Assembly: GCF_900476215.1 (NCBI RefSeq)
Contig: NZ_LS483446.1
Span: 930,001-994,000 of the forward strand
Direction of reading: 5' to 3'
DNA length: 64,000 bases
DNA from: Helicobacter mustelae
GTDB taxonomy: Bacteria; Campylobacterota; Campylobacteria; Campylobacterales; Helicobacteraceae
The translations under genes and the position numbers were made by a program. The notes beneath the pieces were generated by a model that was given only the letters and a program-made list of their open reading frames with translations, was not told the DNA's origin and ran no database searches. Below are positions 48,749-57,388 of the stretch, one piece after another; positions within the stretch are counted from its first letter, which is position 1; each line of letters begins with the position of its first letter.

Positions 48749-49768
48749 TCTCTTTGTTTTTTGGTGGATGAGTTCTACAAGTTTTATGGCATTTTCTCTG
48801 GGCAAATCAGGCAGCATCCCATGACCCAGATTGAAGATGTGGCCAGGCTTTTTGCCCATCACGGCCAAAATCTCATCCACTCCCATCTCCATAGCATCTT
48901 CATGATACAAACAGCAGGGTTCTAGATTGCCCTGCAGGACATATTTTTTGCCAAGCAAGGTTTTTGCAAGCTCAAGCGGGGTACTCCAATCCACTCCAAA
49001 TACATCAAAATCTCCATCGATGTGCTTGAGATATCCCGCTACACCCTTAGGGAAGAGGATTACAGGGATATCTGGATGATGCATCTTGACATGCTTGGCG
49101 ATGTCTTTCATGTAGCCCCAACTAAATTCAAAATACGCATCTTTTGCCAGTGCATTGGCCCAAGAATCAAAGATCATCACAGCATTAGCCCCAGCTTGTA
49201 TCTGCTTGGTAAGATAGCCCTTGAGTTCATCTGTGATTTGTTTTAGCAGGTAGTGCATGGTCTGAGGGTTGGCATAGAGCATCTTTTTGCTTTTGGTGTA
49301 GGTTTTGCTCCCTTCCCCCTCGATCATATAAGTAGCTAAAGTCCAAGGAGCACCACAAAAGCCAATGAGTGCCTTGTCTTGGGGGAGGCGAGCGCGCACG
49401 CTAGAAATGGTGTCATAAACATAATCTAGCCTTTCAAACGCATCTTTTTTGAGCGCGCAGACATCAGAATAACTCTCAATACTCTTTTGAAATCTAGGCC
49501 CTTCCCCTGCGATAAACTCTAGAGGCAAACCCATCTCAAGGGGTATAAGCAAGATATCGCTAAACAAAATCGCTGCATCCACATTCAAGATCTCCACAGG
49601 CTGCAAGGTGACTTCTGTAGCAAGTGTGACATCCTGACAGAGATCTAAGAAACTTCCCGCCTTCGCGCGCGTAGCCCTGTATTCTTCTAGGTATCTCCCT
49701 GCTTGACGCATCATCCAGATGGGGGTATAGGGAGTCTCTAATCTCTTGCAAGCATCAATAAAAATCAT
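48746..49768 (-). CDS. hemE: Uroporphyrinogen decarboxylase
   Basis: A 340-residue enzyme that decarboxylates uroporphyrinogen III to coproporphyrinogen III in haem synthesis. The N-terminal signature PIWMMRQAGRYLEEYR holds the catalytic arginines, FSDILLIPLEMG holds the catalytic aspartate, and GFCGAPWTLATYMIEG is the second family signature. The late NLGHGMLPDLP motif carries the conserved histidine. AAGGAGAAAG precedes the ATG. It follows mqnD in the same direction with a gap of about 110 bases. Confidence 0.97.
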   Translation of the reverse strand: MIFIDACKRLETPYTPIWMMRQAGRYLEEYRATRAKAGSFLDLCQDVTLATEVTLQPVEILNVDAAILFSDILLIPLEMGLPLEFIAGEGPRFQKSIESYSDVCALKKDAFERLDYVYDTISSVRARLPQDKALIGFCGAPWTLATYMIEGEGSKTYTKSKKMLYANPQTMHYLLKQITDELKGYLTKQIQAGANAVMIFDSWANALAKDAYFEFSWGYMKDIAKHVKMHHPDIPVILFPKGVAGYLKHIDGDFDVFGVDWSTPLELAKTLLGKKYVLQGNLEPCCLYHEDAMEMGVDEILAVMGKKPGHIFNLGHGMLPDLPRENAIKLVELIHQKTKR

Positions 49769-49878
49769 TTCTTTCTCCTTTCTCTAATCTCCAAAATTCC
49801 TTAGCTCCATGCACAAGCCTATCAAAACTTTTGGACTTGATTGCCATCATCTTCATGTGATGAATTTTGGCAAGCCAC

Positions 49879-50742
49879 TTAGCTATGGCGCAGCATCTCA
49901 TATTCTCTAGGGATGAGATAATCCTCACAATCCTTGATCCAAACATCATAAAACCCCGCCTCATAGCCTAGCGCAAACATCTTCTCCACCCCCTTTTTTT
50001 GCAGATCACTAAGCTCTATAGAATCGTGATTGGCATAGAGGTTTAGATAGGCATCTAGCTTCTTTTCATCCACGCGGATGAGATTTCTCTCCAAAAGCAT
50101 GGCAGAAAGTATCTCTTTGCCGCTTAGTGCAACACGCACAGCCTTGGTGAGCGTTTTTTCGATGTCGATTGCCAGATTGAGTGGGAGAGATCGGCGCAAC
50201 ACCATCCCACCTAGTGGCAGAGGCAAATCTTCTTTTGCCAAATCCCTCCAAATATCCCAGAGCTCACGCTCTACCTCAAGGGCGCTATCATAGCATAAAA
50301 TCGATTCATGAATCAACACACCCGCATCCACTTCGCCCCCAAGCACCGCACCCTCAATCTCTAAGAAATTTTTGTAAACAATGCGCGCATCAGGATATGC
50401 CAGAGAAAAAAGCAGCGCATTGCTGGTATGCTCCCCACTGAGTGCGACTTTGAAATTTCGCTTAAGCCTTGCACCCTTTTTCTTGATGAGTTTTGGGCCA
50501 TAGCCATTGCCAAAGCTAAGACCTGTGCGAAGCAGCACATAATCTTGACGAATGAGCGGATAAACTCCAAAAGAAATCGCACTGATATCAAACTCCCCAA
50601 GCAGTGCTTTTTGATTGAGGCTCTGGATATCTAGAGCGATATTTTCAAATCTCTGCCCTAGCTCGCTCTCCACCCAGCCAAAGACAATCGCATAGTACAT
50701 AAATAAATCATCTGCATCGGGACTATGCGCTATGCTAAGCAT
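49879..50742 (-). CDS. mqnD: 1,4-dihydroxy-6-naphthoate synthase MqnD
   Basis: A 287-residue enzyme of the futalosine pathway for menaquinone, converting cyclic de-hypoxanthine futalosine to 1,4-dihydroxy-6-naphthoate. The N-terminal AHSPDADDLFMYYAI is the MqnD signature, distinguishing it from MqnA. The fold is that of a periplasmic binding protein, but with no signal peptide. It has its own promoter (TATAAT on the minus strand at 50793-50798) and GGAGAG before the ATG. With UbiE/MenG elsewhere in the window it supports menaquinone as the respiratory quinone. Confidence 0.9.
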   Translation of the reverse strand: MLSIAHSPDADDLFMYYAIVFGWVESELGQRFENIALDIQSLNQKALLGEFDISAISFGVYPLIRQDYVLLRTGLSFGNGYGPKLIKKKGARLKRNFKVALSGEHTSNALLFSLAYPDARIVYKNFLEIEGAVLGGEVDAGVLIHESILCYDSALEVERELWDIWRDLAKEDLPLPLGGMVLRRSLPLNLAIDIEKTLTKAVRVALSGKEILSAMLLERNLIRVDEKKLDAYLNLYANHDSIELSDLQKKGVEKMFALGYEAGFYDVWIKDCEDYLIPREYEMLRHS

Positions 50743-50792
50743 TCTCTCTCCTTGTTAAATTTCTGTGGATTTTTTGTAACTTTTTGTGTGCA

Positions 50793-50798
50793 ATTATA
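50793..50798 (-). promoter_or_regulatory. -10 box of mqnD
   Basis: CCTTATAATTGC on the minus strand, about 50 bases before the mqnD ATG. The diverging ydfG-like gene may use TGCTAAACT (TAAACT at 50835-50840) on the plus strand. Confidence 0.55.
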
Positions 50799-50871
50799 AG
50801 GCTGTATTTTCAATATTGATTTAATCAAAAGTGCTAAACTCCTCCACCAACACAGCATAAGGACGGGATTC

Positions 50872-51618
50872 ATGAGGGTTTTGATTACGGGAGCGAGTGT
50901 GGGATTTGGTGCAGAAATCGCCAAAAAATTTAGCGCCAATGACCATGAGGTGATTTTGCTAGCAAGACGCAAGGAGCGCCTTTTAGCACTACAAAAAGAG
51001 CTTGGCAAAAATTGCGTGGGGATTCTTGCTCAAGACATCAATGATTTTGAGAAATTGAGGGCAAATTTAGAGGATTTTGCAGAAAGCATTGATGTGCTTA
51101 TCAATAATGCAGGACTAGCTCTAGGGATAGAGCCAGCCTATGAGTGCGAACTCGCAGACTGGGAGAGGATGATAGAGACCAACGTCCTCTCACTTATAAG
51201 ACTCACGCATTTTCTCCTGCCCCATATGATAAAAAGACAGCGCGGCCATATTATCAACATCGGCTCCATCGCGGGATCCTACCCCTACCCCGGTAGCAAT
51301 GTCTATGGTGCCACCAAAGCCTTCCTCAAGCAATTCAGTCTCAATCTTCGCGCAGATCTCCTAGGCAAAAATATCCGTGTGAGCAATATCGAACCAGGAC
51401 TTAGTGGAGGGAGTGAGTTTTCTTTGGTGCGCTTCAAGGGTGAGGAAAAAAGAGCCTACGAACTCTATGAGGGTGCGCATCCCTTGATGCCTGAGGATAT
51501 CGCAGAGGCAGTGTTTTGGTGTGCATCACTGCCAGAGCATGTCAATATCAATCGCATCGAACTCATGCCCACCACCCAAGCCCCTGCAGGGCTCTCTGTA
51601 CACAAGGATAAGGGATGA
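50872..51618 (+). CDS. NADP-dependent short-chain dehydrogenase, YdfG-like
   Basis: A 248-residue classical SDR. It has the cofactor loop TGASVGFG, an Arg pair after strand 2 (LARRKERL) that suggests NADP, NNAG near residue 82, and catalytic Ser in GSIAGSYPYPG with Tyr-x3-Lys in YGATK. The C-terminal part (PGLSGGSEFSLVRFKG, HVNINRIELMPTTQ) closely resembles E. coli YdfG, which oxidises L-allo-threonine and reduces 3-hydroxy acids. Its stop overlaps the next start by four bases (ATGA), linking it with the lactate oxidoreductase gene. Confidence 0.88.
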   Translation: MRVLITGASVGFGAEIAKKFSANDHEVILLARRKERLLALQKELGKNCVGILAQDINDFEKLRANLEDFAESIDVLINNAGLALGIEPAYECELADWERMIETNVLSLIRLTHFLLPHMIKRQRGHIINIGSIAGSYPYPGSNVYGATKAFLKQFSLNLRADLLGKNIRVSNIEPGLSGGSEFSLVRFKGEEKRAYELYEGAHPLMPEDIAEAVFWCASLPEHVNINRIELMPTTQAPAGLSVHKDKG

Positions 51619-54512
51619 GCTCCAAATTTGTGGTGCGAGATTATGAAAAATTTGCACATGAGGCTAGAGAAATCTGTCCAAAACGCGTTTTTACCTCGCC
51701 GCTGACCACCTTTGCCTATGGGGTTGATGCCTCCTGCTACAGTACCACACCAAAAATCGTAGTCTATGCCATTAACGAAGAAGAGATTAAAAAGCTCATC
51801 GCACTAGCCAATGCCTGCAACACCCCCATCACCTTCAAAGGTGCGGGCAGCAGCCTAAGTGGCCAGGCAAGCAGTGAAAGCGTGCTCATCATCGCCAATC
51901 AAGGCTGGAAAAAAATCACAGTGCTAGATGCTGGCAAAAGAATCCGCTTAGGATGTGGCGTAGTGGGAGAGGATGCCAACAAGGCACTCAAACCCTTTGG
52001 CAAAAAAATCGGGCCTGATCCTGCCACCATAGCCACCGCACTCATTGGCGGGATTTTCAATAACAACTCCAGTGGAATGTGCTGCGGGGTGGAGCAAAAT
52101 AGCTATCACACGATTAACTCTGTGCGCGTGATCACTGCTCAAGGAGTGGTGCTAGATACCAGCAGAAAGGAAAGCATGTATGAATTTTTGCAAACCCAAA
52201 GCGCGCTGGTAGAAGAGATCCTAAATCTTCGCGCTAGCATGCTACAAAACCCCGAGCTCATCGCACAAATCAAGAGAAAATACAAGATCAAAAATACTGT
52301 CGGATTTAGTATCAATGCCCTAGTTGATTTTGAAGATATCCAAGATATTTTAAATCATATCTTCGTTGGCAGCGAGGGCTGCCTGGCCTTTGTAAGCGAG
52401 GTGGTGTACACAAGTGTAGAAGATTTTGCAAACAAGGCTTGCGGGCTTTTGTTTTTTGAAGATTTGTCTAGCGCGAGTAAGGCCATCACTATTCTCGCAG
52501 AGCTTGGCAGAGAAGTGCTCAATGCAGCAGAGATCATGGATTATGCCTGCTTAGCTTCTTGCCAAAGGGTGCCAGAACTAGCAGAGATTTTGCAAGACAT
52601 CCCTCCAAATACCACCTGCATCCTGCTCCAAACCCAGCATGAAACTTTTCAAGGCCTAGAGGCAAATCTCAGCAAAATCAAAGAAAGCCTCCAAGATGTG
52701 CACATGCCAAAAGCACTCTATACGCATGAGGAAAAGACCTATAATCTCTGGTGGAAGATCCGCAAATCCCTCCTGCCACTTAGTGCTGGCAATCGCCCCA
52801 AAGAAAGCATCGTAATCACTGAGGATGTCTGCTTTGAGATTCCTTATTTTTGCCAGGGCATAGAACTCATCCAAAATCTTTTTAAGCGCTTTCAGTTTAG
52901 CGGCATCATCTTTGGGCATGCGCTCAGTGGTAATGTGCATTTTGTCATCACACCAAACCTCAATGATGAGAGACAAAAAAAGCGATTTGGCCTCTTTATG
53001 GAAGACTTGGCAAAAGAAGTGGTGGCATTACATGGAGCCATCAAGGCTGAGCATGGCACGGGTAGGATGGTGGCGCCATTTGTAGAGCTAGAATGGGGCA
53101 AGGAGGCCTATGAGATCCACAAAAAAATCAAAGAGATCTTTGACCCCAAGGGCCTACTCAATCCTGATGTCATCATATCACAAAACAAAAATGTCCATCT
53201 GCAGCATTTTAAAGCTAGCCAGAGTTTTTTAGATCTTGTGGATCATTGCATGGACTGTGGATTTTGCGAAAAATCCTGCCCATCGCGCTTCCTCACACTC
53301 ACTCCAAGGCAGCGCATCGCAAGCTCCAAAGAGATCCAGCGCCTCTCTCACTCCCAAGACCCCCAAGACATCCTAAGGGCCAAAGAAATGGAGCAGGAAT
53401 ATCAATATTTTGGCGTTGAGACCTGTGCCACCTGCTCGATGTGCAAAATTGCCTGTCCGCTAGAGATTGACACAGCAAACATCGCGCTAGAACTCTCAAA
53501 AAAGCCCCACCACAAGGGATTTGAGTATGTGTACAAGCATTTTGGTGGGTTTTTGAAGGTCGCGCGCGGGATGCTTAGCCTGGGGAATTTCGCACAGAGC
53601 GTGATCCCTCCCATGAAGCTCTATCATTTCTCAAAATCCCTGCATCAAAAATTTCATTTCCTGCCCATCATCCCACCATTTTTGCCCCAGAAAAATGACT
53701 TTTTTGCCAAACAAAAGCGCACTTGCTTCCACACCCCTGTGCAAAAAAATGAAGCAGCGCAAAATGAAGCAGCGCAAGCTCACAAAATCACCCCACATCC
53801 TCAAGCATCCAAGGAGGCAAAAGAAATCAGAGAGCTCAAAGAAGTGATTTATTTCTCCACTTGCATGAATCGCAGCTTCAAGCCCTCCAAGCTCTTACCC
53901 AACAATCGCCCCTTGCAAGAAGTCATGGAAAGCATCGCAAAAAAAGCTGGCATCAGGCTGATTTATCCCAAAAACCTAGAGAAACTCTGCTGTAAAAAGC
54001 CCTTTAGCCATATTGAGGCCATAAAGAAGGATGAGGGGCTAGCAAGGGATCTTATGGAGATGAGCCAGAATGGAAAAATTCCTATTTTGGTAGATCATAG
54101 CGCGTGCAGCGCACATATGATCCTAGAGGTTGCCAAAAACCTGCCGCTAGAGATCTTAGACTCCACAGAATTCCTCTATCTTGCGACAAAAAATCTGCAT
54201 TTCAAAAAAATAGAAAAAAAGATAGCCATTCACCAAATGTGTGCGCTCAAAAAACTCCATAAGGAGCATTTCATCATTGAGCTTGTGCAAAGATGCAGCG
54301 ATCATTACCATGTGCTTGAAAAGCTCTCTTGCTGTGGCTTTTCTGGCTACAAGGGATTTTTCACCCCTGAGCTCAATGAGTGCAACATCACCCCGCTCTC
54401 CTTGGATCACTGCGATCTTGGAGTGAGTTCTAGTAGCACCTGTGAAATCGGCCTATCTCTCAAACTCCCCTTCCTCAATGTCGCCTACCTGGTGGATGAA
54501 GCACTAACATAA
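51615..54512 (+). CDS. FAD/Fe-S oxidoreductase, D-lactate dehydrogenase-like (Dld type)
   Basis: A 965-residue fusion of a GlcD-like FAD-linked oxidase and a GlcF-like Fe-S part, as in Helicobacter HP1222-type D-lactate dehydrogenases. The FAD-binding domain carries FKGAGSSLSGQASS (near residue 75) and IGPDPATIATALIGGIFNNNSSGM. The oxidase C-terminal domain has HALSGNVHF. Two [4Fe-4S] motifs follow: CMDCGFCEKSCP near residue 543 and CATCSMCKIACP near 606. CCG-type cysteines occur in LEKLCCKKPF and LSCCGFSGYKGF. A direct 15-bp repeat (53748-53777) encodes NEAAQ twice in the linker. It would feed electrons from D-lactate to menaquinone; the exact substrate is inferred. Confidence 0.85.
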   Translation: MSSKFVVRDYEKFAHEAREICPKRVFTSPLTTFAYGVDASCYSTTPKIVVYAINEEEIKKLIALANACNTPITFKGAGSSLSGQASSESVLIIANQGWKKITVLDAGKRIRLGCGVVGEDANKALKPFGKKIGPDPATIATALIGGIFNNNSSGMCCGVEQNSYHTINSVRVITAQGVVLDTSRKESMYEFLQTQSALVEEILNLRASMLQNPELIAQIKRKYKIKNTVGFSINALVDFEDIQDILNHIFVGSEGCLAFVSEVVYTSVEDFANKACGLLFFEDLSSASKAITILAELGREVLNAAEIMDYACLASCQRVPELAEILQDIPPNTTCILLQTQHETFQGLEANLSKIKESLQDVHMPKALYTHEEKTYNLWWKIRKSLLPLSAGNRPKESIVITEDVCFEIPYFCQGIELIQNLFKRFQFSGIIFGHALSGNVHFVITPNLNDERQKKRFGLFMEDLAKEVVALHGAIKAEHGTGRMVAPFVELEWGKEAYEIHKKIKEIFDPKGLLNPDVIISQNKNVHLQHFKASQSFLDLVDHCMDCGFCEKSCPSRFLTLTPRQRIASSKEIQRLSHSQDPQDILRAKEMEQEYQYFGVETCATCSMCKIACPLEIDTANIALELSKKPHHKGFEYVYKHFGGFLKVARGMLSLGNFAQSVIPPMKLYHFSKSLHQKFHFLPIIPPFLPQKNDFFAKQKRTCFHTPVQKNEAAQNEAAQAHKITPHPQASKEAKEIRELKEVIYFSTCMNRSFKPSKLLPNNRPLQEVMESIAKKAGIRLIYPKNLEKLCCKKPFSHIEAIKKDEGLARDLMEMSQNGKIPILVDHSACSAHMILEVAKNLPLEILDSTEFLYLATKNLHFKKIEKKIAIHQMCALKKLHKEHFIIELVQRCSDHYHVLEKLSCCGFSGYKGFFTPELNECNITPLSLDHCDLGVSSSSTCEIGLSLKLPFLNVAYLVDEALT

Positions 54513-54764
54513 CAGAGCTTTTTGCGCGGGATTTTGGGCTGAAAATTTTATGAGCTTTGGCACGCAGCAATGCAGCTCCCCTTTTTATTCGCCCCACAAG
54601 CCCACTGCAAGGACAGGATTTGCTCTTACTTACAAGGCCTGCGCATTTGCAAAGGGGCTAAAGGTTATAAAAACATAAGAGAAGCCAAGACAAAAACACA
54701 GATCCCAAAAAGCCACAACTTTAAAAAATGAAAAAATATAAAATTTCAAAAAGCAAAAGGGCCA
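54513..54764. other. Intergenic region before selA
   Basis: No gene or tRNA is visible. AATATAAAAT (TATAAA at 54737-54742) could be a -10 for selA, which would leave a very short leader. I searched for a tRNA-Sec here by eye and saw none. Confidence 0.35.
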
Positions 54765-56120
54765 ATGATGCAAAAACTCCTCTCACAGCTCCCAAAAATG
54801 GACAAAATCCTCCATCACAAAGACTTTGCAAGTTATAACAAAATCCTGCTCAAAAAAATCGCGCGCAAAACCCTCTCCTCCTACCAAACCCAAATCCAAA
54901 ATAAAACCCTCACAAAGCCCCCTATTCTGCAAGATCTACTAAAGACAATCAAGCAGGAGTATCAAAAAATCACCTCCCCAACACTTAGGCCGCTCATCAA
55001 TGCCACGGGGGTCGTGCTGCAGACAAATCTAGGACGCAGCATCCTCTCAAAAAAACTGCTCTCAAGAGTCTTTGGGCTTTTTAACGAGTATTGCAATCTA
55101 GAATATGACCTCCAAAGCGGCCAAAGAGGCAGCAGGGATGAGCATGTACGCGAGATCCTCTGCGCGCTGCTAGATTGTGAGGATGCGCTAGTGGTCAACA
55201 ACAATGCCGCAGCCCTCCTACTCATCATCTCCACCTTTGCCAAGCAAAAAGAAGTCATCCTCTCGCGCGGGGAGCTTATTGAGATTGGGGGGAGTTTCCG
55301 CATCCCTGAGATCATCAAGGATGCGGGTGCTAGGCTCATGGAAGTAGGCACCACAAACAAAACCCACTTACAAGACTATGAGAGGGCTATTGGTGAACAT
55401 ACTGCCATGCTACTCAAGGTGCACAAAAGCAATTTCAACCAAAGTGGCTTTGTCTCAAGCATAGAGCTTAGTAGACTCATCGCGCTAGCTAAAGCGCATG
55501 GGGTGCTAGATTATTATGATGCGGGAAGTGGGTATATTTGTGGGCTAGATTGCGATGAGCCCTCACTCCTAGATATTGCAGAATTGCGTCCTTCTTTGGT
55601 GAGTTTTAGCGGGGATAAGCTGCTAGGAGGAGTGCAGGCAGGCATCATCTTTGGCAAAAAAGAACTTATCACAAAGCTTAGGCAAAATCATCTCTTGCGT
55701 GCTCTGCGCATGGATAAGCTAAATCTAGCACTCTTACAACAGACGCTTTTATGCTATCTGCAAAATAGACTTGATGAAATCCCCACCATCGCTATGCTAA
55801 AAACCCCCCTCCATGTTTTGGAGCAAAGAGCTAAAATGCTGCTAAGCCTCATTACACCCCTGCCTAGTCTGGAGAGCTCTCTGGTATTTTTAGAATCCTG
55901 CGCGGGGGGTGGCAGCCTGCCAGATATGCGCTTTCCATCCTATGGGGTGGCGCTAGAATGCGAGAGCCTTGCCACCAAGGAATTGGCAAGACTCTTGCGA
56001 CAAGAGGGTGTAATCACCCGCAGCAAAAATGAAAAAATCCTGCTAGATGTGCGCTGCCTGCAAGAAAGGCATTGCAAGAAAATTGCAAAAATCCTGCAAA
56101 AAATCACTGGGGGAGATTGA
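54765..56120 (+). CDS. selA: L-seryl-tRNA(Sec) selenium transferase SelA
   Basis: A 451-residue PLP enzyme that turns seryl-tRNA(Sec) into selenocysteyl-tRNA(Sec) using selenophosphate from SelD. The family motif NATGVVLQTNLGRS is near residue 78, VNNNAAALLL near 145, and the PLP lysine is in FSGDKLLGGVQAG near residue 285. Length fits. Two ATGs are adjacent at the start, with AAGGG upstream. selB and the tRNA-Sec gene are not downstream; a mosaic repeat region begins after the stop. It agrees with the selenocysteine codon in selD. Confidence 0.95.
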   Translation: MMQKLLSQLPKMDKILHHKDFASYNKILLKKIARKTLSSYQTQIQNKTLTKPPILQDLLKTIKQEYQKITSPTLRPLINATGVVLQTNLGRSILSKKLLSRVFGLFNEYCNLEYDLQSGQRGSRDEHVREILCALLDCEDALVVNNNAAALLLIISTFAKQKEVILSRGELIEIGGSFRIPEIIKDAGARLMEVGTTNKTHLQDYERAIGEHTAMLLKVHKSNFNQSGFVSSIELSRLIALAKAHGVLDYYDAGSGYICGLDCDEPSLLDIAELRPSLVSFSGDKLLGGVQAGIIFGKKELITKLRQNHLLRALRMDKLNLALLQQTLLCYLQNRLDEIPTIAMLKTPLHVLEQRAKMLLSLITPLPSLESSLVFLESCAGGGSLPDMRFPSYGVALECESLATKELARLLRQEGVITRSKNEKILLDVRCLQERHCKKIAKILQKITGGD

Positions 56121-56670
56121 GAAAATTTCTAAAAAATCTCACTGGGGGAATCAAGAAAAATGGCACAGAAAAATTCCGCTGGGGAATTTAAAATAATTTT
56201 CTTTCAATGGCTTAAAGGGGGATTCTTGCTCCCTTGCGGGGCTGCTTTTTCCTCGTTTGCTCGAGTGGCTTTTCTCGCAAAAAAGGCTTTATCCCCTCCC
56301 CGCTCCCGTGCACCTTGAGCGGGCGATAGGTTAGGAGCGTAAAAAATCGGTTTTAAACTCCTGTGGGCCACTGCCCACGGTAAAAAATAGAGCCTGACAG
56401 GGGTGGGGGTCCATAAGGGGGAGGGAGCGACTTTGCCATTCAAGCCCCTCCCCCTTGTGAAAGAAAGAAGCAACCCCGCGCAGGGTGGTGTGGTTGCGGT
56501 GCACGGGCACAAGTGGGGAAAAGGATGGGATTCCCCTATCCTATTGGCTGGCCGAGTAGGCTAGTGCGGCATTCTTAACATTAGGCTCTATTTTACCGTG
56601 GATGATGGGGGGAGGATTTTATTCTTTGGTGATGAAGGTTAGGGGAAGCTAATAAATCTAAGTGCTTTGC

Positions 56671-56676
56671 TATAAT
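56671..56676 (+). promoter_or_regulatory. -10 box of the AapA-like toxin gene, copy 2
   Basis: TTTGCTATAATAC on the plus strand: TATAAT with TGC extension, predicted start about 56683 at the foot of the leader hairpin. Confidence 0.7.
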
Positions 56677-56677
56677 A

Positions 56678-56752
56678 CAAACGCCCCTCTAAAGAGGGGC
56701 AAAACCATCATAAAGGACGAGCTATGAAGAGACATAGCAAAAAGCGTCCTAC
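56678..56752 (-). ncRNA. IsoA-like antisense RNA, copy 2
   Basis: A TATAAT on the minus strand at 56759-56764, inside the toxin coding region, would start an RNA at about 56752. The RNA is complementary to the first codons, ATG, Shine-Dalgarno and leader of the toxin mRNA. The AGGACG/CGTCCT stem (56714-56750) is shared with copy 1, while the second hairpin is the copy-specific one. Ends are inferred. Confidence 0.65.
56683..56700 (+). promoter_or_regulatory. Toxin mRNA leader hairpin, copy 2
   Basis: GCCCCTC-TAAA-GAGGGGC, seven pairs with a four-base loop. It occupies the same place as the nine-pair hairpin of copy 1 but differs in stem tip and loop. Confidence 0.6.
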
Positions 56753-56816
56753 GAGGGTATTATACTTCAAATTTAGCCTTTTTTGGTTTAGGTTGGAGAT
56801 TCTACTCAAGAGGTAA
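56724..56816 (+). CDS. AapA-like type I toxin peptide, copy 2
   Basis: It encodes the same 30 residues as copy 1 at 15078-15170, with no base difference in the coding region that I can see. AAAGGA lies six bases before the ATG. A GGGGC-TTTT-GCCCC terminator follows at 56823-56836. The two elements are identical over about 340 bases except for the 30 or so bases between the Shine-Dalgarno sequence and the -10 box, that is, the leader hairpin and its antisense complement. It is on the opposite strand to copy 1, between selA and rpoD. Confidence 0.82.
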   Translation: MKRHSKKRPTRVLYFKFSLFWFRLEILLKR

Positions 56817-57388
56817 CGCTTTGGGGCTTTTGCCCCGCCCTTTTGGTGGGTTGAACCAAAAATGCAAGTAACCCCTCAAGCCCCTCCCAAAAAAAACACT
56901 TTTTTTATCTAAATTTTGTTTTTTCTTCCTTGGATCAAGGAGGCTACTTCCCCCCCTTCCCCTGCGTGGAGTTTTTTTCCCTTTATCCCCTGCGGGGGTT
57001 CTTCTTTCACGCTTTCTTAAAAATCTCTTTCCTCGAATAACCTAAGCGGGTTGCTTTTTGATGACTTGAGAAGTTTCTTTTTCTTTGACAAGGGGGAGGG
57101 GCTTATATGTGCAAGTGTGGGCAAGAGCTTCGCTCGTGCGCGAAGTCACCCCTCCCCCTTATGGACCCCCACCCCGGTCAGGCTCTACTTTTTACCGTGG
57201 GCGGGGCCCGCATGGGTTTTAAACACTGCTTCCCCTCTAATCCCCCACTCCGGTCAGGCTCTACCTTATTTTTACCGTGGGCAGTGGCCCACATTTTTCA
57301 AGACACTTTTTTGCACTCAATTACTTCTTGCCCGCGTAAAGGGGACAGAGAAAGAACCCCTGGGGTGCTTGGGAAATCCTACAAAAAT

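Larger units (their letters stand above)
56121..57388. repeat. Mosaic intergenic repeat region 7 (contains toxin-antitoxin locus 2)
   Basis: Right after selA, three short lines related to AAAAATCACTGGGGGA occur between 56098 and 56190. The usual modules follow: a GTGGGCCACTGCCCAC hairpin near 56363-56379, and the AAGGGGGAGGG/CCCTCCCCCTT stem at 56415-56456. The inverted copy of the AapA-like element is at 56565-56915. Then 56976-57209 is an inverted copy of 22622-22857, with two hairpin modules near 57195-57210 and 57277-57293. No further gene is supported. Confidence 0.75.

Noticed and set aside
54513-54764. tRNA-Sec gene next to selA
   Set aside because: No long extra arm or matching acceptor stem can be found by eye in this interval.
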